Origin: Tubiluchus corallicola
Taxonomy: Eukaryota; Priapulida; Priapulimorpha; Priapulimorphida; Tubiluchidae
NCBI GenBank assembly: GCA_030141605.1
Contig: JAQGDQ010001052.1
Span: 1 to 64,000, forward strand
Reading direction: 5' to 3'
Length of the DNA: 64,000 nt
Below the pieces are notes generated by a model. That model was not told the origin of the DNA. It saw nothing but the letters and a program-made list of their open reading frames with translations, and did not search any database. The first letter of the stretch is position 1, and every line of letters starts with the position of its first letter. Positions 57,701 through 64,000 of this stretch are shown one piece after another. The position numbers and the translations under genes are program-made.

Positions 57701-60700
57701 TTGTACTGTAGATACGTAACAATCAATGCAGCGAGCGTACCATTAGTTCACTTAATGAGCTAAATCAGCAAAGTGTTAACTCTTTCGGGACAGCACCATT
57801 CAAAATTGGTCTTATGAGACCTATGACTTTTGTACTACTGTATGAGCACAGACATAACTAAATGATTACAAATTAGGTACTGTTCTGTTCAGGAGAATCT
57901 CTGCTATCCAATCATGCTATTTGTTTAAACATTTATAAGTGATTTAATTGGATAAAATTAAGAAAAACACGCCCATTTTCAGGCTCTCCAACTTAGCCTA
58001 TTGAGTAGCTTAGCCTGGTGTACACTTGTGTGATCTCACACACTATTTTATTGATCACCTGCTTGCTACAGTCCAGAGAAATGTCTGCTGTACAGAGTTC
58101 CAGGAAAACCTAACCGATCATCCTAGGAGAAATTAAGATCATCTCATCTTTTAACCGGAATTTCTAATTAAAAACAGAGCAGACTTGAGGTCAAAGTGTT
58201 TCAGAGTGTTGTGTCTCTGGATAGTTGAAATTTTCTGCATTAACCAATTTTGTACAAGTGATACTGTACATTGTTACAGTGCAAAGACTGCAGTTACTGG
58301 CAGATTTGTTCCATTCTTTGTCAAAAATCAGTTTTAGTTTGTCTAGGATAAGCAAATGCATTTCATATATAATTTTGCATGAAAATCCATCGTGTGAGGA
58401 GTAGAAACCTACAAAAGTTATGGAATATAACGTCATCGCTGCTTAGTGAGAGCACTTTTCATGAACCCGTGTAAAATTCAGCAAACTCTTACAATCCTGA
58501 AGGAATTAAAAAAGGCTGACCTGTAACGTGAATAAGTTAATTAGTTAACTACATTTTTGCATATAAACTATTGAAATGATAAACCTGAATCTGAAAATGC
58601 AATAGGATCTTTTAATTTAAAGTATTGAAATGGTTTGCTTTTCTGATGGATTACGCTGTAAACTTTACACACTAATGAGTGAAAATTGAATACCATGTTG
58701 AGTTTTTTAGCATTTACCATTCACAAAATTGATTGTCGACAAATATATTTAGCATTTTATTTATAAAGCCTGCATAAATTAACTCGCGTATCGTGATACA
58801 TATCATATCATGAGGTTCGTATCGTGATACATATCATATCATGAGGTTCGTATCGTGATACATATCATATCATGAGGTTCGTATCGTGATACATATCATA
58901 TCATGAGGTTCGTATCGTGATACGTACGTGTGTCATGACCTAAGTGTATCGTTACAGTCTTTAGACAGGGACTAATTTATTCATTTTTTGTTTATGACTT
59001 AGCCTGTTAAAGTTTTCACTTCGGATGCAGCGCCAATCAAACGTCTTCCTTCGTCTCCGTCTGACGGGAACGCTTTGAAGAAACAAAAGATCAATCGAAG
59101 CCAGACAACTTTGTTTGAGTCGTTTAATAGAGAAAGTATCAAGCAGTCTCCGTCGTCGTACATTTCGTTTTGCAATCATACCCGTCGCAAAAGTACGTTT
59201 ATTTCTAAAATATCTCAGCATCAATTTCTGTACGTAGAGCTTCCGTATTAATATTCAAGTAATGCAAGTCCTCGCTTAACAACGCTAATGGGTTCCAACA
59301 AAATGTGATGTTAAGCAAAACGTCATTAAATGAAGCCAAGACTTCCGTAGAAAGTAATGTAAAACAATTGGGATACGTTCCGGAGACAAAAATCAATCCT
59401 GCTTGACTCATATTTGTTAAACATTCTATGAGTTTTATTCATATTTCTACTGATTAATGTCTTCCTGTTTGCCTAAAACCACCTATATATTTTACTTACC
59501 AATACCTAGCTATAGCGGTTTCTATAGTAGGTTAACGTTTAAGCCTAGCCAGGGGTTAAACAATAAACACTGAAGAGTCTAACCCTGGTGTGACCTTGAG
59601 AATTTTACCTACATACTTAGTCTGGTTGCTATAGCAACAGGTTGCAGGCAAAACTGCCCGCTGGTCACTTGATACTTGATACAAACCGCTAGTAATACAG
59701 TAGTAACATAAGCAGTCAGTAGGGAAACAAAAACATGTATAATAATTGCTCTGTTTACGTTATTAGTGCATTTCTAGAACTGAATAATGCGATAGGTACT
59801 GTTTTAATGCATCAAATTAGGTAAAAATTTTGTTGCTCAAATAAAAATTTGCCTTGAACAAAGTAAAAAGTTCGTTGTTAAAGTGAGACGTGTGTCGTTT
59901 AGTGAAAAAAGGGGTCAAATGATCGGCGTCATTAAAACGAAACATCGCTAAACGGGCAGTCATTAAGCGAGGACTTACTGCAGTCATCTTGTAAATACTT
60001 TCATTTGTTAATGCATTTTCTAATTTCTTTTAGGGATTCCAGCTTCCAACGCTTTTTTTATTTATGAAAATCCTCTAACTACACATTGTAAAATCAATTT
60101 GCCACATTGCTAAAACACTTGTCATTTATTTATTAGTAATAGAGGAAAACCTGGGTGCCGACTTCAAACAAATCGGAAATCTTCTGAACAAAAAATGGCA
60201 AGAATTATCCGACGATGAAAGAAAGTCTTACAGAAATTTACCCAGCCAAGGCTTGCCAGGGTGAGTACTGTTCACATGTGAAGTGATGCCGGGGTGAGTA
60301 CTGTTCAAACGTGAAGTGATGCCAGGGTGAGTACTGTTCAAACGTGAAGTGATGCCGGGGTGAGTACTGTTCAAACGTGAAGTGATGCCGGGGTGAGTAC
60401 TGTTCACATGTGAAGTGATGCCAGGGTGAGTACTGTTCACATGTGAAGTGATGCCGGGGTGAGTACTGTTCAAATGTGAAGTGATGCCAGGGTGAGTGCT
60501 GTTCAAACGTGAAGTGATGCCAGGGTGAGTACTGTTCAAATGTGAAGTGATGCCAGGGTGAGTACTGTTCAAACGTGAAGTGATGCCAGGGTGAGTACTG
60601 TTCAAATGTGAAGTGATGCCAGGGTGAGTGCTGTTCAAACGTGAAGTGATGCCAAGGTGAGTACTGTTCAAACGTGAAGTGATGCCAGGGTGAGTACTGT

Positions 60701-62747
60701 TCAAATGTGAAGTGATGCCAGGGTGAGTACTGTTCACATGTGAAATTTTAATGTTGGTGTACGCAGTTATCAATGTCCCGCTTACATAAATTTCTACTAT
60801 TTACAACATTAATCTGCTTGCCCAAGAATCATCTAAGCGGTAAATTGCAAAAACTCTTTCTCTCTCGCGTATGTTACAAGAATTCCGCCATGTTGGACAT
60901 TCTTGCTGGCGTGTGCTAGATTTGAACCACGCCTCTTACTCGTGTAATACTTGGAGTTTGCACACTTGGTGACTCCAAAATGTGTGAGTAAACGTGATAT
61001 GATTCGGAGGCGATAATTGTCTCGTAGCTCTTTCTTTAAAAATTGAATTTTGTTGTTCAAAAACTTCTTCAAACATTCAAAAGGGTTCATCATTTATTCA
61101 CTTACTGAAGAAATACAAAGTTGAGTGAATTGCTATGATGATATAACGGGTTTAGAGTTGGGCAATTTCTTCATATTAGTTCATCATGTATATTTGATGT
61201 TTTGTTATATGTATGACGTCACCGGGAACGGTTAACCTGCCACATTTAATAACATTTAAACGGTTAGCTGAAAAGCTTAACCATCTCACCTCTAAGATGA
61301 GGCGGCTTTCTGGGTGTTAACAAGATTTTTTGTTTGTTTCACAGCTGCAGTAAAAAGAAAAGTCGTACTCCGACCAGCACAAAGTTACTTAAACAGAAGA
61401 ATTCTAAGAAAGCGCCACCTGAACATGTAACAGAACAACTTATTTTACTTTGATTACAGTTTTTGTGTTTGAATAGCAATAGGTTTAGACCGTGCGCTAG
61501 AAATAGATCTCATAAACAAAAATTATGTTGTTAATCAAATAGTTATCTCTATTTTGAAGATAACTCCTTCACTTTTGACTCATCTTTGCATCTAACTTTA
61601 TTATTTTTGCTGTTTTTGAGGCTTTCATTTTGGTAGCCCTCGTGTAAGGAACCAAGTACTGGGTTATATCAAATCTCTAAACAAACTTTTTGTGGTACTT
61701 GCACTTTAACTACCACGATTGTAATGGTTTGATACATTATATACAGCATATATACAATTTTACACCTACGTAGAGCAAAAACTTGGGCATTTATAACTAA
61801 GGGCAGTAGTATCATCATGTAGAAAAAATTCAGTGTTTGTAGACATGTTTTTCATGAATCTGATCTGTATTTGTGTGCTTGAATAGCAGTATCGTCCACA
61901 AGTCGGCAATTGAGTTTTTCTAGTTATTCACGGTATCCTGAATCTCCATTTCACGAGGATCATTTTGATGCCAAGCTCATTGCTCTATGTTGTTTCTAAG
62001 CTGAGATAATCCACGTTGAAGTTGAGGTGCAGGCTGGGCACTGAGAAACATGATCTTGAGAAAATCACTGTTAAAGTCAGCCATTGTTTTTTACTTAGCA
62101 ACCGCACAAATGTTGGTTGCTACGGACTTTGCAAGAACACATTGAAGTTACATTTAAATCCAGTAGATGGCTCTTTTTGACAAAGGTCTGGGTTTGGCAA
62201 CAGAAAAAACCCGAAGCAAAATGGACTGCTTCCACGAGCTACTTCACATTTGAAAATACAAGTTTTTCACAATTTCAGTACTAGTTTCTAACCTGAAAAG
62301 TGGGTACAGGATTTTAAAATTTGATTTTTAGTGTTTTTTGAACATTTTCTTGATAATTTGATCCTAGTTTGTTTTATAAAAAACAAAAAAGACATTTGAC
62401 CAAAGTTTTGGTTCATCCTACTTTCAAGCATCATAACGTAGTTTTAACTATGCTGACTTACGGACGGCTTTGATTTACAAGCACACATTTCGTTCTTCAA
62501 TCACAAGTGATAATTGATAAATATGTTTTAGAAATATTTCTAACATTATCTTTAATATTTGTTTCAGTGCTAATTAAATTTTATTTTGTTGATTTTAGAG
62601 AGGAACTAGACCGATTATCGATTTACTCAAATCTGCTGCAAAGACTGGTCAGCCAATCGCAAACAAGTCACTGCTTCGAAAAGTAATCAGCATTCCATTT
62701 TTCGCGGTCAGCTTAAGAGAAAGGTTAAAAGAACATTCTAGTCGTCG
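44019..62747 (+). CDS. PMS1: PMS1 MutL-homologue mismatch-repair protein (3' end outside window)
   Basis: MutL-family GHKL ATPase that pairs with MLH1 in mismatch repair (family knowledge). Twelve exons in window join to 2522 nt (840 codons plus 2 bases): 44019-44150, 45036-45169, 47024-47175, 50378-50652, 53758-53877, 55861-56010, 56521-57480, 59003-59192, 60034-60087, 60137-60260, 61345-61426, 62599-62747. Seen: [10 protein letters not shown] with Glu27 and Asn31 (ATPase motif I), VRDNGRGI (motif II, residues 54-61), [13 protein letters not shown] (motif III, 90-97), [21 protein letters not shown], a long low-conservation linker, and an HMG-box-like segment from [10 protein letters not shown] to [12 protein letters not shown]. 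The HMG box and [10 protein letters not shown] start identify PMS1 rather than PMS2 or MLH1. The C-terminal dimerisation domain must follow beyond 64000. Two splice borders are tandemly amplified. Confidence 0.95.
44203..44929 (+). mobile_element. piggyBac-like MITE family F, copy 2
   Basis: Same block order as 57781-58505 (TTCAGGAGAATCTC, ATTTATAAGTGA, TTTTGCATGAAAATCC). The right end CAGTCCTGAAGGAAT is followed by TTTAA. In PMS1 intron 1. Confidence 0.7.
45036..45169 (+). CDS. PMS1: PMS1 exon 2 (motif II)
   Basis: [20 protein letters not shown] and [23 protein letters not shown] is the ATP-binding motif II. Acceptor TTGTAG, donor GTAAGT, phase 2. Confidence 0.97.
45706..45738. repeat. (ATT)n microsatellite
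   Basis: Uninterrupted ATT triplets in PMS1 intron 2. 45170-45700 before it shows nothing else recognisable. Confidence 0.9.
45838..46883. repeat. 92-bp minisatellite in PMS1 intron 2
   Basis: About 11 copies. The unit contains TTGTAATTACATTACAA (near-palindrome) and TATCTATAACAGGTATCTTA. Alternate units differ at AAAACG, AAAGCG and AGGGCG. Confidence 0.97.
47024..47175 (+). CDS. PMS1: PMS1 exon 3 (motif III)
   Basis: [20 protein letters not shown] and [13 protein letters not shown]. Acceptor TTGCAAG, donor ACAG|GTAAAA. A 103-bp array starts 70 bp after the donor. Confidence 0.95.
47244..47870. repeat. 103-bp array derived from the TTAGGG-core element end
   Basis: Six copies containing AAGTTTACAATTCTCCACAT, ATTTAAATATCCTAACCCC and CCAGGGTTCACCCAACTC, related to the complement of the right end of 23322-23540. 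It starts 70 bp after the exon 3 donor. Confidence 0.93.
47896..48242 (+). mobile_element. Possible TIR element family J, copy 1
   Basis: Shares GTTGGTGTACGCAGTTA, CAATGTCCCGCTTAC and CTATTTACAACATT with 60750-61292. Ends resemble TGAGAYRGTTAA in inverted orientation. Class unknown. Confidence 0.55.
48546..49372 (+). repeat. Dispersed repeat family D, copy 2, with insertion
   Basis: Homologous to 9755-10150 but split by an extra segment of about 440 bp (roughly 48736-49176) of unknown origin. In PMS1 intron 3. Confidence 0.7.
49405..50445. repeat. 94-bp acceptor-spanning array (PMS1 intron 3/exon 4)
   Basis: Eleven CAG acceptors at 49433, 49527, 49621, 49715, 49809, 49904, 49998, 50092, 50186, 50281 and 50375. 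Each unit is 27 intron bases (with TCTGTTTTTTACCAG) plus 67 exon bases, and also carries an in-exon GTAAGA. Units at 49715-49998 and 50092-50375 share the same variants (TTGCTCAAAC, an extra T, TTTCTGTCTG), so a 377-bp block of four units was itself duplicated. Confidence 0.97.
50378..50652 (+). CDS. PMS1: PMS1 exon 4 (reiterated acceptor)
   Basis: [20 protein letters not shown], then [13 protein letters not shown] and VVWQKDVF, matching [14 protein letters not shown] and AVIWQK. Only the last of 11 acceptor copies (CAG at 50375) continues into the full exon. Donor CAG|GTTTGT, phase 0. Confidence 0.95.
50711..50830 (-). mobile_element. Family H MITE fragment
   Basis: TTATTAGACTCACGGTTAAT and AACATCTAGTACGGGCCGCT match internal parts of 28620-29074. 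Ends missing. Confidence 0.6.
51031..52575. repeat. 85-bp minisatellite in PMS1 intron 4
   Basis: About 18 copies containing GGTTTGCTTTGAATCTGTCA and CCACTGCAGTTAACCTC. Variants GCTACCCGC and GTTTATTCAC are shared by neighbouring units. 52580-53338 after it shows nothing recognisable. Confidence 0.97.
53339..53651 (+). mobile_element. TIR element family B, copy 3
   Basis: Right end CTGTGAAAAGGCTTATTG and core CCCAAGCAAGATCCTGCTAG match 12524-12918; the left end is truncated. In PMS1 intron 4. Confidence 0.7.
53758..53877 (+). CDS. PMS1: PMS1 exon 5
   Basis: [16 protein letters not shown] and [18 protein letters not shown], matching GFLPK and RSFIFINSRPV. Acceptor AAACAG, donor GTAGGT. Confidence 0.93.
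53990..54105 (-). mobile_element. pogo-like MITE fragment
   Basis: CCCATTTAGCGACAGTCTGTTTT and the GAACATTTGACATC block correspond to the complement of the right part of 59261-59983. Confidence 0.55.
54300..54745. repeat. 163-bp tandem repeat in PMS1 intron 5
   Basis: 2.7 copies starting at 54301, 54464 and 54627, with CAGAGACTAAGGAGTGAGTT and CATTTCATGTCAGCAACGTT. A few point differences. Confidence 0.93.
55249..55762 (+). mobile_element. TIR element with CAGGGATGAGAAT ends
   Basis: 13-bp inverted ends CAGGGATGAGAAT / ATTCTCATCCCTG. A C/G-rich segment with CCCCAAACCCCCGG near the right end. A family H fragment (55345-55610) is nested inside. The flank shares TAGAT but no clean octamer, so hAT assignment is tentative. 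Confidence 0.7.
55861..56010 (+). CDS. PMS1: PMS1 exon 6
   Basis: [32 protein letters not shown] then [12 protein letters not shown]: the end of the MutL N-terminal domain with the VDVNL.P.K motif. Acceptor TTTTAG, donor GTAATG. Confidence 0.95.
56340..56453 (-). mobile_element. Transposon end fragment (CAGGGGCGTAGC)
   Basis: The minus strand begins CAGGGGCGTAGCTATTAAGG then GGGAGTAAGGGGAGC, typical of hAT-type termini starting CAGGGG. The other end is not found in the intron. Confidence 0.55.
56521..57480 (+). CDS. PMS1: PMS1 exon 7 (linker exon with 27-residue repeats)
   Basis: 320 codons. Begins [16 protein letters not shown], still conserved, then a disordered-looking acidic linker. Three copies of an 81-bp unit ([20 protein letters not shown] type) run from about 56713 to 56955. 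Acceptor TTACAG, donor GTATGA, phase 0. Confidence 0.9.
57781..58505 (+). mobile_element. piggyBac-like MITE family F, copy 3
   Basis: TTAA (57777-57780) then CTCTTTCGGGACAGC at the left; CAATCCTGAAGGAA then TTAA (58506-58509) at the right. TTAA flanks and TTAACYCTTTC-like ends suggest piggyBac. 725 bp, non-coding, PMS1 intron 7. Confidence 0.78.
58787..58925. repeat. 31-bp tandem repeat in PMS1 intron 7
   Basis: About 4.5 nearly identical copies of GTATCGTGATACATATCATA then TCATGAGGTTC. The unit includes the near-palindrome GTATCGTGATAC. Confidence 0.95.
59003..59192 (+). CDS. PMS1: PMS1 exon 8
   Basis: [20 protein letters not shown] and [25 protein letters not shown] resembles a short protein-interaction motif, an inference. 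Acceptor GACTTAG, donor GTACGT, phase 1. Confidence 0.85.
59261..59983 (+). mobile_element. pogo/Tigger-like MITE
   Basis: Ends AAGTCCTCGCTTAACAACG and the complement of GTAAGTCCTCGCTTAATGAC; this CCTCGCTTAA-type terminus is characteristic of pogo-like elements. It fills most of PMS1 intron 8. Confidence 0.7.
60034..60087 (+). CDS. PMS1: PMS1 exon 9 (HMG box, first part)
   Basis: 54-bp exon encoding [17 protein letters not shown], the opening helix of the HMG box. Acceptor TTTTAG, donor GTAAAA, phases 1 and 1. Splits the box. Confidence 0.88.
60137..60260 (+). CDS. PMS1: PMS1 exon 10 (HMG box, second part; reiterated donor)
   Basis: [20 protein letters not shown] and [14 protein letters not shown], the remaining HMG-box helices. 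Only 49 bp from exon 9. Donor CCAGG|GTGAGT, repeated 14 more times every 33 bp; reading past it gives GGG TGA at once. Confidence 0.92.
60254..60745. repeat. 33-bp donor-spanning array (PMS1 exon 10/intron 10)
   Basis: TGCCAGG|GTGAGTACTG-type donors at 60261, 60294, 60327 and every 33 bp to 60723: 15 in all, two with GTGAGTGCTG. Each unit repeats about 7 exon bases and 26 intron bases. The period is a multiple of three, so the minus strand shows a spurious 181-codon open frame. Confidence 0.96.
60750..61292 (+). mobile_element. Possible TIR element family J, copy 2
   Basis: Homologous to 47896-48242 at its left part, longer internally, ending near AAGCTTAACCATCTCACCTC. In PMS1 intron 10. Confidence 0.5.
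61345..61426 (+). CDS. PMS1: PMS1 exon 11
   Basis: [27 protein letters not shown], a basic linker. Acceptor TTTCACAG, donor GTAACA. Read-through of the donor also gives a short open tail ending TTTGA at 61450-61454. Confidence 0.8.
61871..62489 (+). mobile_element. Non-autonomous TIR element, family A, copy 2
   Basis: TGTGTGCTTGAATAGCAGTA at the left; TTTACAAGCACACA at the right. Shares GAAGTTGAGGTGCAGGCTG and CACTGTTAAAGTCAGCCATT with 2107-2761. In PMS1 intron 11. 61455-61870 before it is unrecognised. Confidence 0.75.
62599..62747 (+). CDS. PMS1: PMS1 exon 12
   Basis: [20 protein letters not shown] and [20 protein letters not shown], matching PKLDELLQSQ and VQIPFSMKNLK. Acceptor GATTTTAG, donor CGTCG|GTAAGA, phase 2, so further exons are required to the right. 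Confidence 0.92.
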
Positions 62748-62870
62748 GTAAGATTTAAACCATACACAAAAATACACAAAACTATTTATAGTTTCAAAAA
62801 GTACTTGAAAAGGACCATTTTTGATTTATACTTATAATACCTCTATGTAAATTAAACATACACTGTGGTC

Positions 62871-63797
62871 GTTTCTTCTCCTCTTTTCCTTCTTCCTATC
62901 CCTAATCTTACTATTTTTTTCCATTCCATCATGTCTACTAACCCTAACCATTCTTTCATTCACTCATCCTCCCCTCCCTTCCTTCTTCCTATCACTAATC
63001 TTACTATTTTCTCCATTCCGTCATGTCTACTAACCCTAACCATTCTTTCATTCACTCATCCCCTCCTCCCTTCCTTCTTCCTATCACTAATCTTACTATT
63101 TTTTCCATTCCAGCATATCTACTAACCCTAACCATTCTTTCATTCACTCATCCTCCCCTCCCTTCCTTCTTCCTATTCCTAATCTTACTATTTTCTCCAT
63201 TCCATCATGTCTACTAACCCTAATCATTCTTTCATTCACTCATCCTCCCCTCCCTTCCTTCTTCCTATCCCTAATCTTACTATTTTTTCCATTCCAGCAT
63301 GTCTACTAACCCTAACCATTCTTTCATTCACTCATCCCCTCCTCCCTTCCTTCTTCCTGTCCCTAATCTTACTATTTTTTCCATTCCATCATGTCTACTA
63401 ACCCTAACCATTCTTTCATTCACTCATCCCCTCCTCCCTTCCTTCTTCCTATCCCTAATCTTACTATTTTTTCCATTCCGTCATGTCTACTAACCCTAAT
63501 CATTCTTTCATTCACTCATCCTCCCCTCCCTTCCTTCTTCCTATCCCTAATCTTACTATTTTTTCCATTCCATCATGTCTACTAACTCTAACCATTCTTT
63601 CGTTCACTCATCCTCTCCTTCCTTCCTTCTTCCTATCCCTAATCTTACTATTTTTTCCATTCCATCATGTCTACTAACCCTAACCATTCTTTCATTCACT
63701 CATCCTACCCTCCCTTCCTTCTTCCTATCCCTAATCTTACTATTTTTTCCATTCCATCATGTCTACTAACCCTAACCATTCTTTCATTCACTCATTT
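62871..63797. repeat. 92-bp pyrimidine-rich array in PMS1 intron 12
   Basis: About 10 copies containing CATGTCTACTAACCCTAACC and CCTCCCTTCCTTCTTCCTAT. Short overlapping open frames on the plus strand come only from the repeat. Confidence 0.97.
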
Positions 63798-63819
63798 CTG
63801 CCACCCTAACAAGCCAAGC

Positions 63820-63976
63820 TTTCAAGGTGTCATACAGCAACTCTTTTATTTGGTTAATTTGACTTCATCAACGTTTTTTACCCATACTGTTTCTTTTTGT
63901 TTCAATAATATTGTATGTTGATGTATTGTATATGTATTGCTGGAGTGAAATAAATTGATTGATTGATTGATTGAAC
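63820..63976 (+). mobile_element. Possible LINE 3' end
   Basis: Ends GAGTGAAATAAATTGATTGA then (TTGA)n, the kind of 3' tail found on CR1/L2-type LINEs. No RT sequence is recognisable upstream in the window. Confidence 0.45.
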
Positions 63977-64000
63977 CAGGCTTCATAGACTTACACAACC

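Noticed and set aside
60228-60773. 181-codon minus-strand frame of STHPGIT repeats
   Set aside because: Product of the 33-bp array at the PMS1 exon 10 donor; antisense to a real exon.
62865-63921. Series of 64-codon proline/leucine-rich frames
   Set aside because: Come from the 92-bp pyrimidine-rich array in PMS1 intron 12.

Overview
This is a eukaryotic, clearly metazoan, AT-rich genomic window. It holds three conserved single-copy-type genes, all recovered by joining exons with GT-AG borders and matching phases, set in a dense bed of transposon remnants and minisatellites. The protein set (a MINDY3 deubiquitinase, an LCMT2/TYW4 methyltransferase-kelch fusion and a PMS1 MutL homologue with HMG box) plus hAT, piggyBac-like, Tc1/pogo-like, LINE, SINE and LTR debris suggests an invertebrate such as a sponge or cnidarian. 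The species cannot be read from the sequence.

Layout. 1-21122, minus strand: MINDY3, 11 exons, 440 codons, complete. Its last exon sits in the loop of a large inverted repeat (1-1066 and 2594-3686). Its introns carry a 13-bp array, a 130-bp array that reiterates exon 9, hAT-like, piggyBac-like and other TIR elements, a 5S-rRNA-derived SINE and, in intron 1, a 707-codon reverse-transcriptase ORF. 22392-36665, plus strand: LCMT2 (TYW4), 11 exons, 726 codons, head-to-head with MINDY3 across about 1.27 kb. Its introns and 3' end hold arrays of 52, 59, 54 and 47 bp and a tRNA-derived SINE. 36666-44018: intergenic region with the 47-bp array, a LINE remnant split by a 500-bp hAT-type element, another hAT MITE, a solo LTR with heat-shock elements and a GC-rich repeat. 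44019-62747 and beyond, plus strand: PMS1, first 12 exons (about 840 codons). The C-terminal MutL domain must lie past position 64000. Its introns hold arrays of 92, 103, 94, 85, 163, 31, 33 and 92 bp.

The most striking property is that four of the tandem arrays are not confined to introns but cross exon-intron borders, in all three genes. MINDY3 exon 9 tail plus donor is repeated 14 times beyond the real exon. The LCMT2 exon 6 donor appears 11 times, the PMS1 exon 4 acceptor plus 67 exonic bases 11 times, and the PMS1 exon 10 donor 15 times. Each leaves one intact gene model and a row of near-identical decoy splice sites; in the cases I followed, using a decoy leads to a frameshift or stop. 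If the arrays are real and not assembly artefacts, these transcripts depend on the splicing machinery choosing one particular copy, and array length could affect expression.

Functionally the three genes are unrelated (K48-ubiquitin chain trimming, wybutosine tRNA modification, mismatch repair). MINDY3 and LCMT2 may share a divergent promoter region. I see no operon-like or bacterial feature, no CRISPR array, and no viral gene.
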